A stretch of 64,000 nucleotides of DNA. It comes from Pseudoalteromonas prydzensis. GTDB taxonomy: Bacteria > Pseudomonadota > Gammaproteobacteria > Enterobacterales > Alteromonadaceae. Under the pieces are notes generated by a model. It was not told the origin of the DNA. It did not search any database and saw nothing but the letters and a program-made list of their open reading frames with translations. This document shows positions 16,801-23,755 of the stretch, in pieces. The translations under genes were made by a program, and so were the position numbers. The stretch is from positions 21,950 to 85,949 of the forward strand of contig NZ_DRGM01000099.1 of NCBI RefSeq assembly GCF_011050055.1, written 5' to 3'. Positions within the stretch are counted from its first letter, which is position 1. Each line of letters starts with the position of its first letter.

Positions 16801-17896
16801 TAATGATTGCCAGCAATAAGCAAAATAGCGGCGCCAATGCATTTGGGTTATTTATATAACGATATAAATCGTTATTTAGACGATGCTTCTCACAGCTTGC
16901 TAAGTCATCTTCGAGTAGGTGAACAATCGCTTGGTTGGCATGGCTGAACTCGCCGAAATTTTTCTTATACCATTTTTGACAGGTACTAAGCTGCTTTACA
17001 TCGGCAGGTCTACCGCTGATAAATAAACATACTGTATAGAGTAATCCGCTCAGTTCGCCTGGATAAACCCCTTTGCCAAATTGTTTTCTAAACGCTGTTA
17101 ATGCGCTTTTATACTGTATTAATGCAATATCAATAAACCCACCATTGATGGCATTGCGATTTGCCTCGATAAAGGTGGCTAAAACAGCATCGCGTTTGTC
17201 ATCAAGCAACTGTGCGTAGTTGTTATTTTGCAGTAAAACGGCTAAGTTTTCATTGAGGTAAATGCGTGTATGTCTTGTAAGTGCTGGCTTTGCTTGGTTG
17301 ATTAGTGTCGGCCAGGCTGGAGTGGCAGTAAGATTAAAAAACTGCCCGCGAATAAAGTTTTCTAAACACAGTTGTTGCCACTGCTGGGGTAAACAGTGCC
17401 ACACTTGGCTGCTATACTGCGACTGTGCGAGTGAGTTAATATAATTAAAATCAATCGCTTGTGATAAGTCCTTGAGTAATTGCGGCTTACCATTTTGGGT
17501 ACGGCTAATGTGATCAAATAAGCATTGTAAAAAAGCAACATTGTTATCGTAATAAAAACAACTTTTTACTGCCTCTGTCACAAAGGCATTCAGCAAGTTA
17601 GGGTGTTTAGTGACATTAACGATTATAAAAGCGATGGCATTGATTGAAATACGAAAGCGATCCCCAAACGGGTATTGCCAAATGAAATCTTGTGCTTCAA
17701 GTTGTTTGGTGAACTTGGCGACTTCTGTTTTAGAAAATGAATAGCCTGTTTTAATGTTGTTATAAAGGCGTTTAGTCACTTGCTGGGTCGAATTATCATA
17801 GCCGCTCGAGGCACCGCTAATTACAATTGCAAGTAATACACACAGTTGTTTTTGTTGTTCGTCAGTTGTGGCACTTGGGGCTAGGTTAATTGGCAT
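13838..17896 (-). CDS. Large SNF2-family DNA helicase/translocase
   Basis: This 1352-residue protein has its SNF2 ATPase in the C-terminal third. Walker A DDMGLGKT lies near residue 925, the DEAQ box (VFDEAQAIKNP) near 1018, and the C-terminal helicase motifs SLKAGGTGLNL and SDRAHRLGQ near 1270-1305. About 850 residues precede the motor; they are mostly helical with no motif I recognise, and the SWIM zinc finger common in bacterial SNF2 proteins is not apparent. Members remodel protein-DNA or RNA polymerase complexes. It is monocistronic and converges on PhyH with an eight-base gap. Confidence 0.88.
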   Translation of the reverse strand: MPINLAPSATTDEQQKQLCVLLAIVISGASSGYDNSTQQVTKRLYNNIKTGYSFSKTEVAKFTKQLEAQDFIWQYPFGDRFRISINAIAFIIVNVTKHPNLLNAFVTEAVKSCFYYDNNVAFLQCLFDHISRTQNGKPQLLKDLSQAIDFNYINSLAQSQYSSQVWHCLPQQWQQLCLENFIRGQFFNLTATPAWPTLINQAKPALTRHTRIYLNENLAVLLQNNNYAQLLDDKRDAVLATFIEANRNAINGGFIDIALIQYKSALTAFRKQFGKGVYPGELSGLLYTVCLFISGRPADVKQLSTCQKWYKKNFGEFSHANQAIVHLLEDDLASCEKHRLNNDLYRYINNPNALAPLFCLLLAIIKNATDEQINHLRGDTELLTQLKTAASQQQHWLAEQCSHLVNWLSDDIPLPSTGLLQHFTRVPHWQRWLNEISQIDTPTAQQRVIWQLDVTHLDLPIIQAKVQQLNAKGDWTKGRKINAHELAYSQYEDALTSIDRNLIQVLNSHAGFGYNEIHATGAVLQALIGFKGLEDHNGQPLTLIKGEFVIEIAQDINDCYRLVIQPSISDVDCDFVLQHSHAHCYQVFRIDDKQLKLLQLLEQQPNNLTEERLPQLNAALQVLANEHHISSQRTEFAHINNVRQGLCDIAAVIALTQLGINVNFYSMPIGVEGPWLEPGIGALTLAHSTDEQTDSIIIKRDLKAEQKALRKLLKNMAGVFADRQTGQYNKSQQQFYLPEDISQAIELLETAQQQQSLVLSWDESSQGMQVAKSKHLSLNLNDDNDWLSVSGNISLPSGQIYELQTLLKAPRRGSILEFSEGNSLLLDQRLTNLLNRLEGMQNLDKHNPTDELRIANARALPLHKTIADLGDVTFGESWQTRLAKFNQTIEPTLPAHLTHILRDYQIVGVNWLMQLANWGLNACLADDMGLGKTLQTLTVLQMRSSLGASLVVAPKSVCHNWRVETERFAASLNVKIIENAATCTEVLANAGKHDLVIVSYGLLPLIGEQLCQFSFANIVFDEAQAIKNPLSLRAKAAFALNGQFKIALSGTPIENHLGELWSLFNFLMPGFLHTLPVFKKRFGNADKNQQQADTLKTLIAPFILRRTKQTVLTELPEKTEINLTFALSDKEQALYEATRLNALEQASQDDSQYITILASLTKLRRACIAPQLLLENSKLPSSKLDTAEAIIEELLENNHQALIFSQFVDVLKLLEQRLQKRGIDYCYLDGSMSSNKRKQQVDKFQAGDAPLFLISLKAGGTGLNLTAADYVVHLDPWWNPAVEQQASDRAHRLGQTRPVTVYRLIAQNTIEEKILQLHEHKQALADKVLAGSGDAGQMSKDQLLALLNNNDL

Positions 17897-17965
17897 AAAA
17901 TCAGTAAGTCAGTCGCTAATAATTGCTGCCAGTATAAATTTCAGTGGTGTTGGTTACAACCAATA

Positions 17966-17987
17966 AAAAAAGCGACCAAACGGTCGC
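17966..17987 (-). terminator. Intrinsic terminator of the 18.0-18.6 kb gene
   Basis: A 6-bp GC-rich stem (17972-17977 with 17982-17987) and an AAAC loop are followed, on the minus strand, by a T-run (A-run at 17965-17971 on the plus strand). It ends the secreted-protein transcript before the helicase gene start. Confidence 0.75.
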
Positions 17988-18010
17988 GTTATAAATATTT
18001 TTTGCCGTAC

Positions 18011-18571
18011 TTATTGCACCATTGCAAATAGTTTTTGCAGTTGCGGCATGTATTCTTTCACGAGGTTTACATTGTTTTCACTAACAACCGGCGCAGCTGC
18101 ACTGGCGGCATTCGCTGAGTTAGCTACTGAGCCTAGCATTGAGTTAGCACTGTTATTTTGCGAGCCGCTCATACTTTGTAAGCCACCCATTAGCTGATTT
18201 ACTGTTTCTTTATTCTCTGGTGATAAATTACCTTTGATATTTTCAAGGTAAGCCATTGATACTTCAGAGCCTACAGCAATAAGTTGCTCAGGAGTAAAAC
18301 CATATTTAGTCGTTAATGCGGTAAACTCTTTGTATAAATCGTTATCTTTGATCATACCTAGAGCACCTAATGCCGTTGCGTTGGTGCCACCTTCAGAGCC
18401 ACCTAACATATTGCCTAAGTCCATGCTTTTTAATGAATCTTGGTTTTTTGACCAGTCAACTACGGCAGGGAGTGCTTTCATGTAACCTTGCAGCTCACTT
18501 TCAGTGATGTCTACAGCTAGGCTTGAAAAGCTCATGGCTAATAAGCTGATTGATAATAATAGTTTTTTCAT
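18011..18571 (-). CDS. Secreted protein of unknown function
   Basis: This 186-residue protein has a signal peptide (about residues 1-19, ending SSLA). The mature part is helical: an N-terminal segment with GYMKALPAVVDW, a Gly/Ser-rich stretch, a central helix pair around GFTPEQLIAVGSEV, and a low-complexity Asn/Ser/Ala linker (about 133-165) before a final helix. No cysteine pairs or catalytic motif are visible. Periplasmic location is likely; I do not recognise the family. It has its own terminator at 17966-17987. Confidence 0.65.
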   Translation of the reverse strand: MKKLLLSISLLAMSFSSLAVDITESELQGYMKALPAVVDWSKNQDSLKSMDLGNMLGGSEGGTNATALGALGMIKDNDLYKEFTALTTKYGFTPEQLIAVGSEVSMAYLENIKGNLSPENKETVNQLMGGLQSMSGSQNNSANSMLGSVANSANAASAAAPVVSENNVNLVKEYMPQLQKLFAMVQ

Positions 18572-18693
18572 AGTTAGATCCTTTGTTTATTTCTATTGTT
18601 GCTTTAAAGACGAAATATAGCTTAATAGTAGTCGATTTTGGTCTCTATGCAGCAAATGCTATAATGCATTTTTGCCAAATGTAACTGAACCTA

Positions 18694-19107
18694 ATGTTAA
18701 CTATTTCAAACGCTGTAACAATTGATGAGTGGGAAGTTGAACTAACTGCTATTCGTGCACAAGGGGCTGGTGGGCAAAACGTTAATAAAGTAGCCAGTGC
18801 AATACACCTGCGCTTTGATATTAATCGCTCAAAACTCCCAGAATTTTATAAAGAACGTTTACTCGCACTTAATGATAGTCGTATTACTAAAGACGGGGTG
18901 ATTGTGCTTAAAGCGCAAAGTCATCGTACTCAAGAATTAAATAGAGAAGATGCGCTGGCGCGTTTAAAAGAGCTGATTGTGTCTGCCACTAAAGTGCAAA
19001 GAGCACGCCGCGCGACTAAGCCCAGTCGTAGTTCGCAGCGTAAACGCATGGATAAAAAAACCAAGCACGGTAACACCAAAGCATTGCGCGGTAATATTAA
19101 ATTTTGA
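18694..19107 (+). CDS. arfB: Alternative ribosome-rescue factor ArfB (YaeJ)
   Basis: This 137-residue protein contains the catalytic GGQ in RAQGAGGQNVNKVASAIHLRF (about residues 22-42). It ends in a basic tail (RARRATKPSRSSQRKRMDKK) that in ArfB enters the empty mRNA channel of stalled ribosomes. It hydrolyses peptidyl-tRNA on nonstop complexes. Length matches the family. ArfA lies about 7.3 kb away, so two backup rescue systems are in this window. It converges on hemH, with a hairpin at the stop codon. Confidence 0.93.
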   Translation: MLTISNAVTIDEWEVELTAIRAQGAGGQNVNKVASAIHLRFDINRSKLPEFYKERLLALNDSRITKDGVIVLKAQSHRTQELNREDALARLKELIVSATKVQRARRATKPSRSSQRKRMDKKTKHGNTKALRGNIKF

Positions 19108-19131
19108 GTAGGCACTAAAATGCGCCTACTC
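19106..19131. terminator. Hairpin between arfB and hemH
   Basis: A perfect 8-bp stem (GAGTAGGC at 19106-19113, partner 19124-19131) with a 10-base loop starts within the arfB stop codon. It is followed on the plus strand by AGGGGTTTT. It is terminator-like but has an imperfect T-run. Confidence 0.5.
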
Positions 19132-19138
19132 AGGGGTT

Positions 19139-20158
19139 TTAAAGCATTGGTTTAAGCACATCGATTAGTGCGTTAATATGATCGTCGCGGTCATTAAGCG
19201 CTGCAATATAACGGTATTTTTCGCCGCCGGCATGTTCAAAAATTTCACGGTTTTCACTTTCTAATTCTTCAAGTGTTTCAAGGCAATCGGCGCTAAATGC
19301 AGGGCTGATAATAGCCACATCTTTAATACCTTCACCAGGTAAGCTCTCAAGGGTTGCATCTGTGTAGGGTTTTAACCACTCGGCTTTACCAAAGCGGCTT
19401 TGAAAGGTACTGACAACTAAGTCTTTATCAAGGCCAAGTTTTTCGACCACTAAACGGGTGGTTTGCAGGCATAAGCAATAATATGGGTCGCCACGTTCTA
19501 AAAACAGTTTCGGCATACCATGATATGAAAACACTAATTTTTGTGGCATCCCATTAGTTTGTAAGTCTTCACTAATGCTATTGGCTAAAGATTCTATGTA
19601 TGTGGTGTTTTTATGGTAGCCATTTATAAAATGTAGCTCTGGCACCCAGCGCCATTTTCGCAGTACTTTTGCTACTGCATCAAAGGTCGAGCCTGTGGTG
19701 GGGCTTGAGTACTGCGGATACAAAGGTAGCACCACAATGCGAGTAAAACCTTTGTCGCGTAATTCTTCTAAACCTGCTGCAATGGATGGATTGCCATAAC
19801 GCATCGCCATCACGACGTCAGTATTCTCAAAGCCTTGGTTTTTTAGCTGAGCGGCGAGTTTGTCCCGTTGTAAACGAGTTATATGGGTTAATGGCGAGCC
19901 ATTTTCGGTCCAAATACTTTGGTATAATTTTGCTGAGCGCTTAGGGCGTACTCGCAAAATAATGCCATGCAAAATGATCATCCAGACTAAACGCGGGATC
20001 TCAACGATGCGCGGATCAGATAAAAATTCTCTTAAGTAAATGCGCAATGCTTTCGCTGTGGGTGCATCTGGACTCCCTAAGTTGGTCAGTAAAACGCCTG
20101 TTTTTTGATGAAAACGCTGATCATGAGGGTTATCGGTAACGGCTGAAAATCGCGACAC
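19139..20158 (-). CDS. hemH: Ferrochelatase
   Basis: This 339-residue enzyme inserts Fe2+ into protoporphyrin IX, the last step of protoheme synthesis. Recognisable blocks are TGVLLTNLGSPDAP at the N-terminus, PLYPQYSSPTTGS, VFSYHGMPK (with the catalytic His region) and TFQSRFGKAEWLKPYT. The late ISPAFSADCLETLEELE carries the conserved Glu cluster. Length is typical for gammaproteobacterial HemH. No other haem genes are adjacent. The upstream gap to 20255 holds no clear regulatory motif. Confidence 0.95.
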   Translation of the reverse strand: MSRFSAVTDNPHDQRFHQKTGVLLTNLGSPDAPTAKALRIYLREFLSDPRIVEIPRLVWMIILHGIILRVRPKRSAKLYQSIWTENGSPLTHITRLQRDKLAAQLKNQGFENTDVVMAMRYGNPSIAAGLEELRDKGFTRIVVLPLYPQYSSPTTGSTFDAVAKVLRKWRWVPELHFINGYHKNTTYIESLANSISEDLQTNGMPQKLVFSYHGMPKLFLERGDPYYCLCLQTTRLVVEKLGLDKDLVVSTFQSRFGKAEWLKPYTDATLESLPGEGIKDVAIISPAFSADCLETLEELESENREIFEHAGGEKYRYIAALNDRDDHINALIDVLKPML

Positions 20159-20254
20159 ACACTGCTCCTAAAGAAAAATAGCCAGTTATGGAAAATATTC
20201 CATGTATATTATTAGGCTATTGTAACGAATCAAAGGCTAAATAGGATCACTGAT

Positions 20255-21589
20255 TTATGATGATTTGATCATGATCCGAAAAGGTGATGGTTTTTTAGCC
20301 TCAAGCTGTTGCAGTTTCTCTATCGATTTGGCACTAAAAAGGTGGCCCTTTGGCAGCAGCATAATGCCGTTATGGCTATGCAAAGCATGGCCTAACACCA
20401 TATTCACAGTGAGCTGTCGTGCAGTAATGATTTGCATGGAGCCGATTTTTGATTGTTGCTTTATACACTTGATCCTACATTCAGTTAAGGCGTGCACTAA
20501 TTTGGGGTGGTAATAAGTGCCACTGAATCGCGTAACTGTTTCTAAAGCATGTTGGTGTTTTTTAGCATCAGTTTGTTGGCATTGCTCATAGGCATCCCAA
20601 TAATCACGCGCTAAGGCAAGGATCATTGCGCTCAGTGGAATATCATTACCTTTGAGCCCTTTAGGCAAACCATTACCACTATAATGCTCGTATTGATGAT
20701 AAATGGCATCAGACACATCGTGTAAATGGGTCGCTGGCATCAGCATTAATTGGGCTGTACTTGGGTGAGTATAATAGCGTTTGCGTTGTTGCTCGGTCAG
20801 TTCATGTAAAGGGTGTTCATATAACTGAGGATCCATTGCCAGCAAGCCAATTTGCGCTAAATAGCCTGCCATGGCGGCCATTTCGATATTTTTTTCGGGG
20901 AGTTGCAGTTGTTTTGCTATCTGCGTGCAGGTATTGGCGATATTTTCTGCTTTTATGCCATCTAAATAGGGGTTGGCGTTAATAAAGTTATAAAGTAATT
21001 CAACCGTTGAGCGGTGCTCATGCTTTTCACTGGCATTAGCGATTTCAAGCTGTTTAAGTACTTGTTTGATCTGCTTAGTACGTTTTTCGACGCGCTGCTC
21101 TAGTGAGTTATTGAGTTCTTTTAAAGCGATATTTTGTGCATTGATCTGTTGTTGTAAAGCTTGGTTTTGTTTTTTTAATTGGTATTTTTCCATGCTATCG
21201 ACAATGCAGCTGAGTAATAAATCATTTTGCCATGGTTTTTGGATATAACCATGAATTTGCCCGTCATTTATGGCGGTCAGTGTGGTGTCTATATCCGTAA
21301 AACCGGTTAATAAAATACGTTGCGAGTCAGGGGCAAGTTCTCTTGCTTGCTGAAAAAACTGTGCACCATTGATTTTTGGCATCCGCATATCGCAAATGAT
21401 CACTTCAAACTGATGTTGTTTTACAAGCTCTAATGCCGCAACGGGACAACAGCAAGTCAGCACGTTGAGTTGATGGCTTTTTAATAAATGCGATAACGAA
21501 CGCAGCACAATTTCATCATCATCGACGCATAATATTTGTTGTGTTTGCTGTGTTTGCTGTGTTTTCGGCGGTTTTGCTGCTAGTCCCAC
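20255..21589 (-). CDS. Response regulator with degenerate HD-GYP domain
   Basis: This 444-residue protein comprises an N-terminal receiver (about residues 18-130, phospho-Asp in VIICDMRMPKING, Lys in IQKPW), a coiled coil (about 135-190) and a C-terminal HD-GYP-like domain. The domain is degenerate: the HD pair is replaced in AGYLAQIGLL, and the HHExxDGxGYP block reads QYEHYSGNGLPKGLKG. Cyclic-di-GMP hydrolysis is therefore unlikely. The N-terminus carries three TQQ repeats encoded by a 9-base tandem repeat near 21537-21563. It diverges from a histidine kinase gene and probably pairs with it. Confidence 0.82.
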   Translation of the reverse strand: MGLAAKPPKTQQTQQTQQILCVDDDEIVLRSLSHLLKSHQLNVLTCCCPVAALELVKQHQFEVIICDMRMPKINGAQFFQQARELAPDSQRILLTGFTDIDTTLTAINDGQIHGYIQKPWQNDLLLSCIVDSMEKYQLKKQNQALQQQINAQNIALKELNNSLEQRVEKRTKQIKQVLKQLEIANASEKHEHRSTVELLYNFINANPYLDGIKAENIANTCTQIAKQLQLPEKNIEMAAMAGYLAQIGLLAMDPQLYEHPLHELTEQQRKRYYTHPSTAQLMLMPATHLHDVSDAIYHQYEHYSGNGLPKGLKGNDIPLSAMILALARDYWDAYEQCQQTDAKKHQHALETVTRFSGTYYHPKLVHALTECRIKCIKQQSKIGSMQIITARQLTVNMVLGHALHSHNGIMLLPKGHLFSAKSIEKLQQLEAKKPSPFRIMIKSS

Positions 21590-21772
21590 AATGGCCTCAT
21601 AAAGTTAAGCGTTATTATTAACCATAGTCTGTTGCTGCGAGTTTTTCGAATTAAAGCGTGTAAGCGTTAAGTGTGCTAACTTTAAAGTATTAAGTACAGC
21701 TAAGTAACTGTACTCAAACCGTACGAATACGCTACTTGCGAATTATTAGCACTAGGGATGGAATAGCTCATT

Positions 21773-22729
21773 ATGACATTAACAGATGACAATTATCGGG
21801 AGGCGTTTTTACGCGAAAAAGTTGCGCGGCAGCAGGCGGAACAACTACTTGAAGATAAAAGTAGGGTGTTGTTTGCGTTAAATCAAGAGCTGCAAAAAAA
21901 GGTCGTGGCATTAGAGCATCAACATGGGCTGTTTATTCAGGCTGAAAAAATGGCGACTTTAGGCACGTTATGCGCAGGAGTTGCTCATGAGATCAATAAT
22001 CCGTTAGCTTATGCGATGAGTAATATTGAAAGTTTACATAGCAGTAATAACACTGTTTACCGTTTACTTGAAATGAATCAACAGGTTCTTGATAGAACAA
22101 TTAGCGATAGCGAATTAATTGCGCAACTTAACCAGCTTACTGAGCAACAGTCATTGCTCAGTCTGCGTGATGATATTCATGAATTATTAGCCGATAGCAG
22201 CCAAGGGCTTAGGCGGATAAACCATACAGTGCGTAATTTACTGGATTTTGCTCGACCAAAAGACAATGAAAAACAGCTTGTTGATATGACTGATGCAGTA
22301 AAAAATGCAGTTAAATTATTGTTAAATCAATTGGGTCACTGCGAGGTTAAGTGCAATTATCAACCAGTGCCAATGACATGGTGTAACTTAGCTGCGATTA
22401 ATCAAGTGATGGTGAATTTATTAATTAATGCTAAACACGCATGTGATGAGCTTAGTGATACTCAAGCAATAATTACTGTCACGGTGGCTTTTGCCGATCA
22501 GCAGATATGCATTACCGTCAGTGACAATGGCTGCGGCATGAGTGAACATGTAAAAGCACATATTTTTGATCCATTTTTTACCACTAAGCCCGTTGGCACT
22601 GGCACTGGAATGGGGATGACGTTAGTGTACGCCATGGTCCATGATCACCAAGGTGAGATTGAAATTGACAGCCAACAAGGGCAAGGTACACAGATACATT
22701 GTTTTTTCCCAATTCTAAGACATGAATAA
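21773..22729 (+). CDS. Soluble sensor histidine kinase
   Basis: This 318-residue protein has no membrane segment. An N-terminal coiled coil (about 1-55) leads into the phospho-acceptor block [15 protein letters not shown] with His72. The HATPase domain shows the N-box [14 protein letters not shown]1 VSDNGCGM, F-box FDPFFTTKP and G2 GTGTGMGM. Without a sensory domain it may sense through protein contacts. It is divergent from the degenerate HD-GYP response regulator across a 183-base gap, the likely cognate partner. A UPF0149 gene follows. Confidence 0.88.
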   Translation: MTLTDDNYREAFLREKVARQQAEQLLEDKSRVLFALNQELQKKVVALEHQHGLFIQAEKMATLGTLCAGVAHEINNPLAYAMSNIESLHSSNNTVYRLLEMNQQVLDRTISDSELIAQLNQLTEQQSLLSLRDDIHELLADSSQGLRRINHTVRNLLDFARPKDNEKQLVDMTDAVKNAVKLLLNQLGHCEVKCNYQPVPMTWCNLAAINQVMVNLLINAKHACDELSDTQAIITVTVAFADQQICITVSDNGCGMSEHVKAHIFDPFFTTKPVGTGTGMGMTLVYAMVHDHQGEIEIDSQQGQGTQIHCFFPILRHE

Positions 22730-22797
22730 TTTGCTTTAAAAAAAACCAATAGTTGGTTAGTGTATAGACTGATTGTATAACGACCTGAGGGTGAATA

Positions 22798-23448
22798 ATG
22801 CTTAATGAAAAAAGTACATTGGTTTTGAGTGATTATTTAAGTCAGCACCCTGAATTAAAAGTGGTGAGCACTGACAGTGTAATTGGCTTTATTAGTGGTT
22901 TATTAGCGTGCTCGGAGTTTTATGGCGAGTCAGAAATTGCCAATTACATTGCTGATAAAAATGATCCTATTTATACCCGTTTAATGACCGGCTCTGCTGA
23001 ACACGAGGCAATGATCACGTTATTGGATAATGTGACCGAAGCGCAGGTAGCACAGCAACATTTATTGAGCACTATTTATCCTCATGGGGATGATGCTAAA
23101 GCCCCAAGTGAGCAACTGCAACAGTGGTGTGTGGGTTACTTAGCTGCGTATATGGTTAACCAAGAAGTGTGGCAAAGTGACTTTGCTTTTTTATTAAGTG
23201 CGGATAAACAACAAGTTGCAAATCAAGCTGATGGGCAGCTGTTTATTGATAACTTTGAAGCAACCTTAAACTTATTGGCGACCTTTGCAATGTGGCCTGA
23301 TACGATTAAAGAACACCCAGAACCAGAGCAGCTCAGTGATGGTTTTGCATTACTTTACAAAGGATTGGATGAAAGCTTAACCAGCATTGCATCAATGGCA
23401 TTAATGCTTGAAGATGAAAAGTTAGCGCTTTGGGAAGAAGAAGGCTAA
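22798..23448 (+). CDS. UPF0149 (YecA/YgfB)-like protein
   Basis: This 216-residue acidic, helical protein has an N-terminal SVIGFISGLLACSEFYGES segment and a central QQWCVGYLAAYMVNQE segment, resembling the paired 'GFxxGLL' and 'WxxGFLxG' helices of UPF0149 proteins. No C-terminal SEC-C motif is present, so it is nearer the YgfB type. YgfB homologues influence gene regulation in Pseudomonas; a role here is unproven. A strong terminator follows at 23489-23518. Confidence 0.6.
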   Translation: MLNEKSTLVLSDYLSQHPELKVVSTDSVIGFISGLLACSEFYGESEIANYIADKNDPIYTRLMTGSAEHEAMITLLDNVTEAQVAQQHLLSTIYPHGDDAKAPSEQLQQWCVGYLAAYMVNQEVWQSDFAFLLSADKQQVANQADGQLFIDNFEATLNLLATFAMWPDTIKEHPEPEQLSDGFALLYKGLDESLTSIASMALMLEDEKLALWEEEG

Positions 23449-23488
23449 TCCCTCACGCTATTTAGCGCACAACAATATTTTAACAATG

Positions 23489-23518
23489 AGCATGATTTGA
23501 ATAATCATGCTTTTTTTT
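23489..23518 (+). terminator. Intrinsic terminator
   Basis: A perfect 9-bp stem (AGCATGATT at 23489-23497, partner 23503-23511) with a TGAAT loop and an eight-T run follows the UPF0149 gene. The rest of the gap to 23755 is AT-rich promoter DNA for the receptor gene, with no recognised motif. Confidence 0.85.
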
Positions 23519-23755
23519 GTTTGAAATTCAATCAAAATCATAAAATAGGAGAAAATTTAGCTAATTTTTGCATATTTCGACCATTGTCGCAGTTAAATAT
23601 GTTTCTTTTTGTATGTGTATGTTGCTAGGATGTTTGCCAAGCCGTTATTTTTGTAAATGACGCTTGATTACACTAATTATAACTTTTATGAATTCACTTG
23701 TTTATCACTGCAATTGAGTAAACAGGTGAAGAGTCAACAGGGTCGAACAACACAC

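Noticed and set aside
22744..22758. Small hairpin AACCA/TGGTT between kinase and UPF0149 genes
   Set aside because: The stem is only five to six bp and no T-run follows on the plus strand, so it is weak evidence for a terminator.
23657..23755. In-frame 33-codon extension of the TonB receptor
   Set aside because: It would place a hydrophilic stretch before a normal signal peptide; the ATG at 23756 is the sensible start.
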